A stretch of DNA of 62,307 nt. It comes from Agromyces binzhouensis (GTDB taxonomy: Bacteria > Actinomycetota > Actinomycetes > Actinomycetales > Microbacteriaceae). The stretch spans positions 1 to 62,307 of the forward strand of contig NZ_SDPL01000001.1 in assembly GCF_004135055.1 (NCBI RefSeq), written 5' to 3'. Both the position numbers and the translations under genes were made by a program. Below, one piece after another: positions 32,457 to 40,896 of this stretch. How positions within the stretch are numbered: position 1 is the first letter of the stretch; every line of letters starts with the position of its first letter. Under the pieces are notes generated by a model, which saw nothing but the letters and a program-made list of their open reading frames with translations, had not been told where the DNA came from and did no database searches.

Positions 32457-32726
32457 ATGACCGCTCAAGACCAGATCGACATCGCCCTGCAGCGCACCGC
32501 GATCGCGGCCTTCATCTACTACCCGCAGATCCACGTCGACCAGCCGGACTACCGGCTCGAGGACGATCTTGCCTGGTGTGTGGAACCGCTCGGCGAACTC
32601 GACGCAGTCGCTCTCGGCGCGGTCAGGGAGGTCGTCGGACGGGCGATCGTCGAGCCCACCGAATACCGCGAGGAGCTCTTCGCGATCCTCTCGGGCCTTG
32701 CCGACGCAGACACCCCGGGCGAATGA
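32457..32726 (+). CDS. Small acidic ICE protein
   Basis: 89 residues beginning MTAQDQIDIALQRTAIAA, with GAAAGGA before the start. It is acidic and probably helical; no family recognised. The stop overlaps the next gene's start by 4 bp (ATGA), so it is translated together with the coiled-coil protein. Confidence 0.65.
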   Translation: MTAQDQIDIALQRTAIAAFIYYPQIHVDQPDYRLEDDLAWCVEPLGELDAVALGAVREVVGRAIVEPTEYREELFAILSGLADADTPGE

Positions 32727-33949
32727 CTCGTCCCCTCCCGGAAGACGAGCGCATCGCCCGTGACCGGGCGCGCAAGCAGGCATGGTGGGACGCCAACCCG
32801 AACTACCGGGCAGAACACCGCGAGAAGAACCTCGAGCGTCTCCGCGAGCAGAACCGCGAGTACATGCGCGCTCAAGCCGCCGAGAAGAAGCGGCGCGCGC
32901 GCGAAGTCGAGCGCGTCCGCCAATGGAGCAAGGAGAATCCCGAGAAGCGCCGTGCTGCGCGCGAGCGCTACAGGGCGGCGAACCCCGAGAAGTATCGCGA
33001 GGCCCAGCGGGAGTACTACCACCGCAACAAGGAGGCAATCCGAGCTCGGCGCGATGCGGCGCGCACAGCTGATCAGGTGCGCGCAGGCGCGCGACGCGAC
33101 TACGAGAAGCGGGATCGGTCCAAGCCTGCGAAGCCGCCGTCGCCGGAGCAACGCGAGCGGCACAAGGCTCAGGAGCGCGAGAAGAAGCGCGTCGAACGAG
33201 CCCTCGCCAGGGCCGGGCTTCCTCCGCGGAGACTGCAGCGCGTGCTCGCCTTCGAGAAGCGGAACAATGCGGCTGCGGCGAACGAGTTCTTCGACAGGCG
33301 GCGAACCGTCAAGGAGGTCGCGCAGATCCGGAGGCAGGACGGGCCGACTCCCCGAGCGCTGCTCGAGGGCTTCACCGAGACGAACGCTCGCCTTCGGGAG
33401 CGGCTCCTGTTCCGGCGCGCCGTCGACGCCCACCAGCTTGCCAACGCCGCACGGCTCCACCGAGACGTCCTCCTCGACTCGCGGGCACGCGAGCTTGCCG
33501 GGAAGCCGCCTTACGACACGTTGCTTGAGGTCCGCCGGCGTGCCGCGAGCGAAGTGCGCGAGGCGCAAGCCCGCCAGAGCGGCGCCGGACGCCTCGTCGA
33601 GCCGCACCGGAGCGGAGCGGTGCTGAGAGCCGGCAGCGTTCGTGAACTGGTGCAGGCGAATGTGAGGGCCGGATGGTGCGTCGTCCCCTCGCGCGCTGGC
33701 GTCGCGCCGCAGCAGCTGCTCCTCTTAAGCGACGAGTTCGACTCCCCGCGGCTGCTGACCATCAGCCGTGGCGGACCCGAGGTCCGGGAGTTCGACAGTG
33801 CGGAGGCACGATCGACGCACCTCAGGAAGTTGAATGGCGGGAGCGAGGCGTCGCCGGTCGGACCTTCAGCGGTCGCTACTCGGAGAGGATCGACGTCACA
33901 GCCGCCGTCCGTGACGTCGCCCCGCACGGCGGCGGTCTCGGGTCGGTAG
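32723..33949 (+). CDS. Highly charged coiled-coil protein with AGW-VP/REFD C-terminal domain
   Basis: 408 residues from ATG 32723. Residues about 15-125 are Arg/Glu/Lys-rich with spaced N-P-x-K/Y and Y-R repeats (WWDANPNYRAEHREKNLE; NPEKRRAARERYRAANPEK; REAQREYYHRNKEAIRA), predicted to be a long charged helix. Another helical region spans 140-290. The C-terminus (about 305-370) carries the domain also seen in the protein at 31804 (QANVRAGWCVVPSR; EVREFDSAEARST). DNA or RNA binding by the basic helix is plausible but unproved. The frame is open further upstream, but that section is the shadow of the previous gene. Confidence 0.7.
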   Translation: MTRPLPEDERIARDRARKQAWWDANPNYRAEHREKNLERLREQNREYMRAQAAEKKRRAREVERVRQWSKENPEKRRAARERYRAANPEKYREAQREYYHRNKEAIRARRDAARTADQVRAGARRDYEKRDRSKPAKPPSPEQRERHKAQEREKKRVERALARAGLPPRRLQRVLAFEKRNNAAAANEFFDRRRTVKEVAQIRRQDGPTPRALLEGFTETNARLRERLLFRRAVDAHQLANAARLHRDVLLDSRARELAGKPPYDTLLEVRRRAASEVREAQARQSGAGRLVEPHRSGAVLRAGSVRELVQANVRAGWCVVPSRAGVAPQQLLLLSDEFDSPRLLTISRGGPEVREFDSAEARSTHLRKLNGGSEASPVGPSAVATRRGSTSQPPSVTSPRTAAVSGR

Positions 33950-33960
33950 GCACAGTCTGT

Positions 33961-34830
33961 TCACCGTGCGATGTCGCGTTGTCCGACTCGAACCCTCCGG
34001 GTCAGTAGGACACCGCGATTTCGATCGACGAGCTGCCAGCATCCCTGAGCGGCCCGGCCCCAGAGGTCTTCCTCGACCCACTCTCCGGTCGCGTAATCGA
34101 GAGCGAGAACACGAGAGCGTTCGCGAGCATGTTCCGCTCGCTCTATGTAGAGAATCCCGTGGCCACCATCCTCGGCCATGCGCACGAGTCGCGCCCAGCG
34201 CCAGCGGGCGAACGCGCGCGCGAAATGACGTGTCATGGCGCCGCCCACAACTGCCGCGGCGCCGAGGAGAAGCGCCCCGGTGATCATGAACGCGGTGGTC
34301 GCGGCATCCGTCATGTCGGTGGTCGCTGCTGACGTCAGCATGGGCGTCGATGCGGCGCTGGCGATGATCATGCCGAGGAAGCCTCGGCGAACCATACGCC
34401 GGCTCGGGACGAATGCCACGATGGCGCCGAGGACGAACGCCGCATACGCAAGCTGGGCGCCGGTCAGCCGAACGATGGCCGTGGCCGGCTCGACCTCGAT
34501 AACGGCGAGCCGGCTGCTCGACACGCTCATCGCAACGGCCGACGCGACGACCAGCACGGCCGGTATCAGGATGGCTAGAACGGCGCGCACCCAACCTCCG
34601 GCCCGCCGGCGGCCCTCCCCTCGGCCGCACCGTTCGTCGTACGCTCGCCGGCGATCGGGATCCGTGAGCACTCGACCCGCATCCAAGACCCGGCGATGTT
34701 CGCGCCGCGTGCGGCGGGAGCCGGCCAGGTCAGGATGGGTCGCGAAGGCGCGTTCGGTTGCGGCGCGCGCGATGGTTTCGGCGGATGCGTAACGGTCGAC
34801 GCCGAGCGACCGGTAGAGATCGCCTCTCAT
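33961..34830 (-). CDS. J-domain membrane protein
   Basis: 289 residues from ATG 34830. Residues 1-72 form a J-domain: YRSLGVDRYASAETIARA, the diagnostic HPD in FATHPDLAGS and TDPDRRRAYDE. Four hydrophobic segments (about 90-215) follow, then a cytoplasmic C-terminal region with ALDYATGEWVEEDLWG. J-domains stimulate Hsp70/DnaK ATPase, so the protein may recruit DnaK to the membrane during conjugation. It overlaps the relaxase stop by 4 bp (ATGA), making it the last gene of the relaxase operon; this coupling is the main functional clue. Confidence 0.8.
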   Translation of the reverse strand: MRGDLYRSLGVDRYASAETIARAATERAFATHPDLAGSRRTRREHRRVLDAGRVLTDPDRRRAYDERCGRGEGRRRAGGWVRAVLAILIPAVLVVASAVAMSVSSSRLAVIEVEPATAIVRLTGAQLAYAAFVLGAIVAFVPSRRMVRRGFLGMIIASAASTPMLTSAATTDMTDAATTAFMITGALLLGAAAVVGGAMTRHFARAFARWRWARLVRMAEDGGHGILYIERAEHARERSRVLALDYATGEWVEEDLWGRAAQGCWQLVDRNRGVLLTRRVRVGQRDIAR

Positions 34831-37800
34831 GGCGCCGACCGTAGCCGCGGTCCACGATGCTCGTGCAGTTCGGTCGGAACCTGTGGACGGGCGCCTACCA
34901 GCCCTCGGCGCGGGCTTCTGGGTGAATCCGGGCTCGTCTGCTCGATACGGTCGAGCGCGCCCTTCGCCACGGTGTAGTCGGCGCGGCGCTGGTGGTTCAG
35001 GTCGTCGATGGGCCCGAGTGGGTCGGCGTCGGTCACGCCCCACTTATCGCGGTATGCGGCGACCGTGATGGCCGCAGACCGCCCTCCTTCTCCGGATGCG
35101 TCGCCGAGTCGCTCCGTCCATGGCTCGCGATCTGAGAGCGCAATGTCGAGGACGGTGTTGGCTCGCATGACGATCGCGGCCGCGCGTTCCTCGAGCGCGC
35201 GGCGCATGTCTGCGTTGTCCGTGGTGATGCTCGGAACCAGGCCGGCGATTTGTTCGCGGTGGCGGCCAGGCCGGGATGCCGCGGCGACCGCGAGGCGGTC
35301 GGTCAGTCGCTGATGCACCACGGCCGCGGCATCCGTCGCATTATGCAGCTGCCGCGCGCGGACGGCGTCGCTCACCACGTCACGGACGGGAAGACCTTGC
35401 TCGTCGACACGGCGGATGAGGGCGACGAGTGCGTCGTACCCGCCGTGGTGCCGAAGCTGGTCGTGCAGCTGCGCACCGAGCGCGTCGGCGAGTAGTGGGC
35501 CGTAGCGTTCGTGCGCGACGTGTGCGGCGAGTGTCTCGTACTCAGCCGCGAGCTGACGGATGCTGGACATGCGCTCGTGCTCGCGCGTGATCGTCGCCGT
35601 CGCGGAGGTCTCGGCGCCGGTCGATCGCAGCACGGACTCGAGCACATCCCGCCAGCCGCGCTCGAGCTGCCGGGTGGCGTCGGTGTCGGCGAGACCGGCG
35701 GTGACGTAGGCCCGGTTGGAGTGCTTGCCGCGGGTCATGCCGACGTAGAAGACCTCCCGCGAGGTGCTCTCATCGACCAGGACGTGGGCTGTGTCGACGG
35801 TGCGGCCCTGAGATCGGTGTGCGGTCGTCGCGTACGCGAGTTGGACGTGGTCGCGCAGGTAGTCGACCGGCATCGTCACGCGGGCCCGTTCGGTGTTCTC
35901 GACGACGGCTTCTCCGTTGCGCCGTATCCGCACGACGACCCATTCCTGTCCGTTCCGAACCCATTCGCCGGCGCTGTCGCGCAGCGTGCGGTTGTTGCTG
36001 CGGGACACGATGCGGTCGCCGATGTGGGCGCGCATCCGCTCTAAGATCTCGACGGATGCCTCGCCGAGGCGGCCAGCGGCGCGAAGCCATTGCTGGGCAT
36101 GCTCGTTCAGCGTGCGAACCTGCGAGTTGTCGGATGCGATCAGGAGGGCGTCGCGACCGTCAGCGACATCCTGCTTCCATGCCGAGAGCGCGTCGGCGAG
36201 CATCTGCTCGCTCGTGCCTGACTCGACCCGGTCGTGCGCCGCGTAGGCATCGATCGCGGCGGAGTCGCCAAGACGGAGCAGCACGGACGCGTCGCGCTCC
36301 CACTCAGCGGTGAATCGCCACACCTGGTCGAGCTCGGCGGCGTCCTTTCCGCGGGAAGCGGCGATCGTGACGAACATCCCGCCGGCGCCGACGGCGCCGA
36401 GCTGTGCCCAGTCGCCGACGAGCAGCAGTTTCGCACCTGCCCGCTCGGACTGGGCGCGGAGCTCGTCGAGTGCGAGGGTGCCGCTCATGCCGGCCTCGTC
36501 GACGATGACCAGCTGTCCCGAGCGCATCGCGAACCGCGGGGCGGGGCCGGTTGAGCCGGTGATCCACATGGCGGTGTTCTCGGTCTCGATCTCGAGCGCC
36601 TCACCAAGCACTTTCGCGGCTGATGCTGACGGGGCGAGCCCGATCACGGAGTTCTGCCCGTGCTGCTGCTCCCAGAGCTCGCGGAGCTTCGCGAGGGTGG
36701 TGGTCTTCCCGGCGCCGGCCGGCCCGACGAGCACGTCGATCGCGAGCCCGGACGCGGCGATCATCGCGACGGCGTCGCGCTGGTCCGAGCCCAGCATCCG
36801 CCCCTGCCGGTCCGGCTCATCGAGCCGTCCCTCCAGGATCGCGGCGTCGACTCGAAGCCCGGTCTGGTGCGATGCGGCATTTAGGAGCCGGCGTTCGGCG
36901 TCGAGCAGTCGCTGTGTCGTGAACAGCTCCCGGGATGTTGGCGCGAACGCGGACGCGCCATCTGACTGCCGGAATTCGCGCGGCGCATGCATCGGGTTTC
37001 GTGGGGTGACCGCGACCGCTTGGTCGATGACGCGCTGCAGGACTCGACGGGATGCATTGTCGCGGTCGAGGATGCTGCGGAACGTGATCGGCTTCAGGGC
37101 CCGGTGAATCTCGGCCATCGCGTTCGCCCGCGTCCACGTCGCGCGCGCCTCGGCCAGCGTCGCGAGTACCCGGCCGGCGACTTCCTGGATATCGAGCACA
37201 TCGGCGAGGTCATCGCCGCGGAGCGACCAGCGGCCCTGTTCCGCGAGCCGGGCGGATCCGGCACGAACGATGTCGGCGACGAGCTCGTCGGGGTCGGTGA
37301 TGCGAGCAGCGCGTTCGCGCCAGTCCTCGCTGAGTTGTTCGAGCGAGCGCACGGTCTTCGCGGTGCGAGTGCGGCGGGTCGCCTGGTTGCGCATGCGCCA
37401 CACCTGGAACCGGGACGGCTCCTTGCCGGTAGCCGCCCGGTACTCGTCGATCAGGTCGTCTTTCGCCTTCGCGATCGCCGTCGATCGTTGCGAGAACTCA
37501 TCGAGCAGCCGTGGCGGGATGCCGGCGATCTCCCACTTCCGGTTCCGCGCAGCGACCCCGTTCGCGTCGGCGAACAGCGCCCGCGCCTCCTGCGAATCGG
37601 ACAGGCCACGGTCTTGCAGGAAGCGGGCGAAGCCGCGCTCGTCGACGGCGGCCGTCCGCTCGGTCCATTGCACGCCGAGCCGGTTCGAGAGCGCATCCAT
37701 CAGTGCCGCGTCGTACGCCTCCGAGAGGGTGACGACATGCGGCGAGAGCGCGTGACGGGAATCGATAGTGCGCCACCGCCCGTCCAACGTCTGCACTCGG

Positions 37801-38462
37801 TTCGCGATGAGCAGGTGCGTGTGCAGCTGCGGGTCGCCATCCCGCGAGTCCCAGTGATCGAACCCGGTCGCGACCGCGCCGAGCACCTCGAGTTGCGCGA
37901 CCCCGCCGGCGCCGACGCGGGTCCGCAACGCGTCGCGCTCGAGGATCGCGAGAGTCTCCTGAAGGGCCTGCTCGTGCGCGGCCTTGATCTGCTCCTGCAC
38001 GGACGGCGGCGCGAGCGCCCAGAGCACGCTCACCGACTTCGGCGGGTTGAACACGAGCTCGAACCCGGCGACGGATGACGCCGGCGCGTGCGCCGTCTCC
38101 TCGGCGATGATCTTGGTGACGGCGTGCTCGCGCGTCGCGTCATCGAGCGAGGTGTCGAGCTGCTTGACGCGGGCGTCAACGCGTTCCTCGAGTGTCGCGA
38201 CTACGGCGTACCGCCGCGCCAGCGGCTCACCGGTCAGTGGGTGCGCGCCAGCGCCGTACAGATGCGACAGCTCGGCTGGCGTCACGGTTCGACCTTCGGC
38301 GACACCGAGGCCCGCGACACCGGAGCCGTACCAACGCCCCGCGGGCGTTCCCTCTGCGGCGTAGTAATCGACGGCGTCACCACGCCCAGCCTCGACGGCG
38401 ACAGAGTCGTGGAAGTAGCGCCACGCATCCTCGCCTGACGCGATCTTCACCATCGAGATCAT
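34827..38462 (-). CDS. MobF-type relaxase/helicase (TrwC/TraA family)
   Basis: 1211 residues from ATG 38462 (an ATG at 38453 is an alternative). N-terminal TrwC relaxase domain: active-site Tyr pair in DAVDYYAAEG (about 30), metal-binding histidines in FDHWDSRDGDPQLHTH (about 205-220). The RecD-like helicase follows: Walker A GPAGAGKTTTL (about 576-586), motif II VIVDEAGMSG (about 648), and motif VI AYATTAHRSQGRTVD (about 875). The last 200 residues are helical. It nicks oriT, covalently holds the 5' end and unwinds the strand. It overlaps the zinc-ribbon gene upstream and the J-domain gene downstream, both by 4 bp. Confidence 0.95.
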   Translation of the reverse strand: MISMVKIASGEDAWRYFHDSVAVEAGRGDAVDYYAAEGTPAGRWYGSGVAGLGVAEGRTVTPAELSHLYGAGAHPLTGEPLARRYAVVATLEERVDARVKQLDTSLDDATREHAVTKIIAEETAHAPASSVAGFELVFNPPKSVSVLWALAPPSVQEQIKAAHEQALQETLAILERDALRTRVGAGGVAQLEVLGAVATGFDHWDSRDGDPQLHTHLLIANRVQTLDGRWRTIDSRHALSPHVVTLSEAYDAALMDALSNRLGVQWTERTAAVDERGFARFLQDRGLSDSQEARALFADANGVAARNRKWEIAGIPPRLLDEFSQRSTAIAKAKDDLIDEYRAATGKEPSRFQVWRMRNQATRRTRTAKTVRSLEQLSEDWRERAARITDPDELVADIVRAGSARLAEQGRWSLRGDDLADVLDIQEVAGRVLATLAEARATWTRANAMAEIHRALKPITFRSILDRDNASRRVLQRVIDQAVAVTPRNPMHAPREFRQSDGASAFAPTSRELFTTQRLLDAERRLLNAASHQTGLRVDAAILEGRLDEPDRQGRMLGSDQRDAVAMIAASGLAIDVLVGPAGAGKTTTLAKLRELWEQQHGQNSVIGLAPSASAAKVLGEALEIETENTAMWITGSTGPAPRFAMRSGQLVIVDEAGMSGTLALDELRAQSERAGAKLLLVGDWAQLGAVGAGGMFVTIAASRGKDAAELDQVWRFTAEWERDASVLLRLGDSAAIDAYAAHDRVESGTSEQMLADALSAWKQDVADGRDALLIASDNSQVRTLNEHAQQWLRAAGRLGEASVEILERMRAHIGDRIVSRSNNRTLRDSAGEWVRNGQEWVVVRIRRNGEAVVENTERARVTMPVDYLRDHVQLAYATTAHRSQGRTVDTAHVLVDESTSREVFYVGMTRGKHSNRAYVTAGLADTDATRQLERGWRDVLESVLRSTGAETSATATITREHERMSSIRQLAAEYETLAAHVAHERYGPLLADALGAQLHDQLRHHGGYDALVALIRRVDEQGLPVRDVVSDAVRARQLHNATDAAAVVHQRLTDRLAVAAASRPGRHREQIAGLVPSITTDNADMRRALEERAAAIVMRANTVLDIALSDREPWTERLGDASGEGGRSAAITVAAYRDKWGVTDADPLGPIDDLNHQRRADYTVAKGALDRIEQTSPDSPRSPRRGLVGARPQVPTELHEHRGPRLRSAP

Positions 38463-38920
38463 GACGCCGCCGCCTGTCGCGACGCCCGGTACGCCGCGAC
38501 ACGACACCGCGTCGAACAGTACTGCTGGCCCGCCCGGGGATGCCGCATGTCGCCGCGACACGCGGCGTTCGCGCACGTCGTCCGGCGTGGGGATGCGACG
38601 CGCGACGCGTCATGCCAGGCACGCTTGCGACAGCTCGCCGAGCAGAAGCGTTGACGCGGGCTCCCCGCCACGTACCGCGACAGGCAAGCCTCGCAGCGAC
38701 GCACAAGCACGGATGTCGCGGCGTCGCGGCCGTGACGCGACCGTCGACGCCGCGCCGCGTCACGGCACGACTGCGAGCAGAACGCCGCGTGCTGCGTGCC
38801 GGCGACAAAGCGGCCGCGACACTCCGGACACCACAACGCGAAGCGTCGATGCCCGATCCGCTGCGGCGCATGCGCCGCGTCGCCGAGCATCGACATCGCA
38901 CGCGACAACTGCCGCGTCAC
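38459..38920 (-). CDS. Triple zinc-ribbon small protein upstream of relaxase
   Basis: 153 residues. Three successive Cys4 modules share a pattern: CPEC then FCSQSCRDAARRRR (about 31-60); CEAC then RFCSASCRKRAW (about 76-103); CANAAC then QYCSTRCRVAAYRA (about 116-147). Each looks like the small YCSxxCRxxAYR zinc ribbon common as single copies in actinobacterial elements. It overlaps the relaxase start by 4 bp, so it is coupled to it and may be a relaxosome or oriT-binding accessory factor, an inference from position and its basic nature. Confidence 0.75.
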   Translation of the reverse strand: MTRQLSRAMSMLGDAAHAPQRIGHRRFALWCPECRGRFVAGTQHAAFCSQSCRDAARRRRSRHGRDAATSVLVRRCEACLSRYVAGSPRQRFCSASCRKRAWHDASRVASPRRTTCANAACRGDMRHPRAGQQYCSTRCRVAAYRASRQAAAS

Positions 38921-39024
38921 AGTCGCAACTCCGCGCCGTTCGTGATCGCGGGCTTCGTGCCGGCCGGCTTCAGCCGCTCGTCGCCGTGCTCGAGTTCAAG
39001 GTCTGTGCCCGGTGCCTGCTCCAT
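38917..39024 (-). CDS. Possible 35-residue leader ORF of the relaxase operon
   Basis: From ATG 39024 a short frame (MEQAPGTDLELEHGDERL, ending GAELRL) overlaps the zinc-ribbon gene by 4 bp (ATGA). The overlap matches the spacing style of this operon, and the peptide composition is less Arg-rich than random frames here. It could be a real small gene or a leader; no family recognised. Confidence 0.35.
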   Translation of the reverse strand: MEQAPGTDLELEHGDERLKPAGTKPAITNGAELRL

Positions 39025-39443
39025 GCCTGCCCGATGGCCCACGGCGCGCACGCGACGTAACGCGGTTGCGACGCAATCGCCCTCAAGTGCCAGACGTGTT
39101 CTGCTTGGATAAGCGCCAGGGTCAGCGCCTGACCTCGGTCTAGACGCGGCCGCCATCGACGAGGATGGTCTGTGGCAACCGTGCGCGCTGCGTGTCTGGG
39201 CGTCCGCCGCCGTCAGGCTCGCTCGTGACAACTTTCCACCTGCGACAATTCCGGAACACGTGCTGCTCTGGGCGTCGCATCCTCGTTTCGCCGACCCGAG
39301 CTCACCCTTTCAACTCGGCACGCACACGTGCCAAACGATGTCGTCTTTCAACGTGACACTTAATGTCGCGCCGCGGACGACGACTCGCCACGGGTCCCTC
39401 AGTAGGCAGAGTTCTCGTGCTCGCGGACTGCCATGCTTGTCAC
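39025..39443. other. Candidate oriT / relaxase operon control region
   Basis: About 420 bp with no convincing gene, between the leftward relaxase operon and the rightward NYN gene. It contains inverted repeats GGTCAG-CGC-CTGACC (39120-39134), GGCACG-CACA-CGTGCC (39317-39332) and GACA-CTTAA-TGTC (39355-39367). MobF origins of transfer usually lie next to the relaxase gene and include such hairpins beside nic. The nick site was not located. Assignment is by position and repeats. Confidence 0.55.
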
Positions 39444-40178
39444 GTGTCGCAACCGAATGACCTCCTCGCCGTCCTCGTCGACGCAGATAATGTGCCGCCT
39501 TCGAAAGTAGGTGCAGTCCTCGCGGAGGTCGCCCGGTTCGGCACGGCCTCGGTGAAGCGGGTCTACGGTGACTGGACCAAGCCGAACCTGAGCGGTTGGA
39601 AGCCTGTCGCGAGCGATCATGTGGGTCAGCCGATGCAGCAGTTCGCGAACACGGTCGGCAAGAACGCGACCGACAGCGCCCTGATCATCGACGCCATGGA
39701 CCTGCTCTATACGCGCCGATTCCACGGGTTCTGCATCGTGTCGTCCGACAGCGATTTCACCCGTCTCGCCTCACGTATTCGCGAGGAGGGCGTCACGGTC
39801 TATGGGTTCGGGGAGCGCAAGACGCCGGAAGCGTTCCGCAACGCCTGCGATCGATTCACTTACCTTGACGTGCTCGACGAGTCTGCAGCGGAGAACACCG
39901 CGGCCGTGCCGGCGCGCGTCCCGGCTGCGAAGCTCCGCAGCGACACCAGGCTCGTTCACGGGCTGCGTACTAGCGTCAGCACCGCATCCGGAGAGGACGG
40001 CTGGGCGAACCTCTCCACAGTAGGTCTACTGCTGCGAAAACAGCGTCCCGATTTCGACTCGCGAAACTGGGGCTACGCGAAGCTCTCGGATCTGATTCGA
40101 GCGACCGAACTCTTCCTCGTTGAACCACGACCCGCCGGTGGGCTGCAGGTGCAGGGCAGAACGAAGAACGGCGACTGA
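39444..40178 (+). CDS. NYN-domain nuclease fused to OST-HTH/LOTUS domain
   Basis: 244 residues from GTG 39444. The NYN (PIN-like) domain starts AVLVDADNVPPSKV and includes ATDSALIIDAMDLLYT and the acidic SSDSDFTRLASRIRE (about 100-115), matching the LabA/MARF1-type metal-binding aspartates. The C-terminal 60 residues (GWANLSTVGLLLRKQRPDF, then KLSDLIRATELFLVE) are a LOTUS/OST-HTH RNA-binding domain. Family knowledge suggests RNA cleavage. It starts the accessory island and is followed 2 bp later by the DUF7255-like gene. An ATG at 39363 would add 27 residues lying over the repeat region. Confidence 0.88.
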   Translation: MSQPNDLLAVLVDADNVPPSKVGAVLAEVARFGTASVKRVYGDWTKPNLSGWKPVASDHVGQPMQQFANTVGKNATDSALIIDAMDLLYTRRFHGFCIVSSDSDFTRLASRIREEGVTVYGFGERKTPEAFRNACDRFTYLDVLDESAAENTAAVPARVPAAKLRSDTRLVHGLRTSVSTASGEDGWANLSTVGLLLRKQRPDFDSRNWGYAKLSDLIRATELFLVEPRPAGGLQVQGRTKNGD

Positions 40179-40180
40179 CC

Positions 40181-40807
40181 ATGGTCGCGACCGGGGCGAG
40201 AGCACGAGAACTGCAGTCGATCCTCATTCGGGCGGGCTTCGCCAGGGCTGTAGGCCCCTCGGCGCCGCGCTTGGAGACGCTGCCTTCGGAAGCGGCAGCT
40301 GACATCCTGAATCTGTACCGTGCGCTCGGTGGAGTTCTGGCCTGGCCGGCGCTCGCTCCAGGAAGCTGGGACCTGTCATTCTCAGACGGTCTCCTGGTCG
40401 AGCTCGATGAGTCGTTCCACTTCAACCGATACCGCGAGTTGACGCTCCAACGTCCATGGGCAGCGTCGCTTCCGTGGCAGAACGACTATCTCGAATACAG
40501 TCGCCGATGGGAGCGGCACTCTGGCACTGGCGGTCGACGGTGGTCGAACGACTCCGCGAAACGCATGTTCGGCAGGGCTGACGCCGACGGAGTGTTCGGC
40601 GAGTTCGGCGCGCCGAGGTGGAAGCAGCGCGCCCTCTACGACGCGATGAAGGATGCCGCGGCTGCCACAGGGATCGTTAGGCTCGCGCGGGTGTCGATCT
40701 ACGACGAGGTTGGAGGGATCCGTCTGGATGACATCCTCTACCGGAAGGCCGACGTGCCTGCCGAAACCGTCGCAGCGCTCGTCAGCGAGCGAGTCGCCCA
40801 ACCATGA
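40181..40807 (+). CDS. DUF7255-like protein paired with NYN-LOTUS gene
   Basis: 208 residues. The core GSWDLSFSDGLLVELDESFH followed by FNRYRELTLQRPWAASLPW and ALYDAMKDAAA resembles a small uncharacterised actinobacterial family I recall as DUF7255. The strand-D-x(n)-ELDE arrangement is reminiscent of restriction-endonuclease-like folds, but no ExK was seen. It begins 2 bp after the NYN-LOTUS stop, so the two are co-transcribed and may function as a unit. Function unknown. Confidence 0.6.
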   Translation: MVATGARARELQSILIRAGFARAVGPSAPRLETLPSEAAADILNLYRALGGVLAWPALAPGSWDLSFSDGLLVELDESFHFNRYRELTLQRPWAASLPWQNDYLEYSRRWERHSGTGGRRWSNDSAKRMFGRADADGVFGEFGAPRWKQRALYDAMKDAAAATGIVRLARVSIYDEVGGIRLDDILYRKADVPAETVAALVSERVAQP

Positions 40808-40896
40808 ATCGCGAGCGGGCCACCCGGAGCGGTCGGGGGAGCCGATAGTCTCATCGCGGCTGACACGATGTCGGCTTGTGCGGCGGATGGAGCTAC

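Noticed and set aside
38463-38576. Longer start for the relaxase
   Set aside because: It would overlap most of the third zinc ribbon of the upstream gene; the 4-bp overlap start at 38462 matches the operon style.
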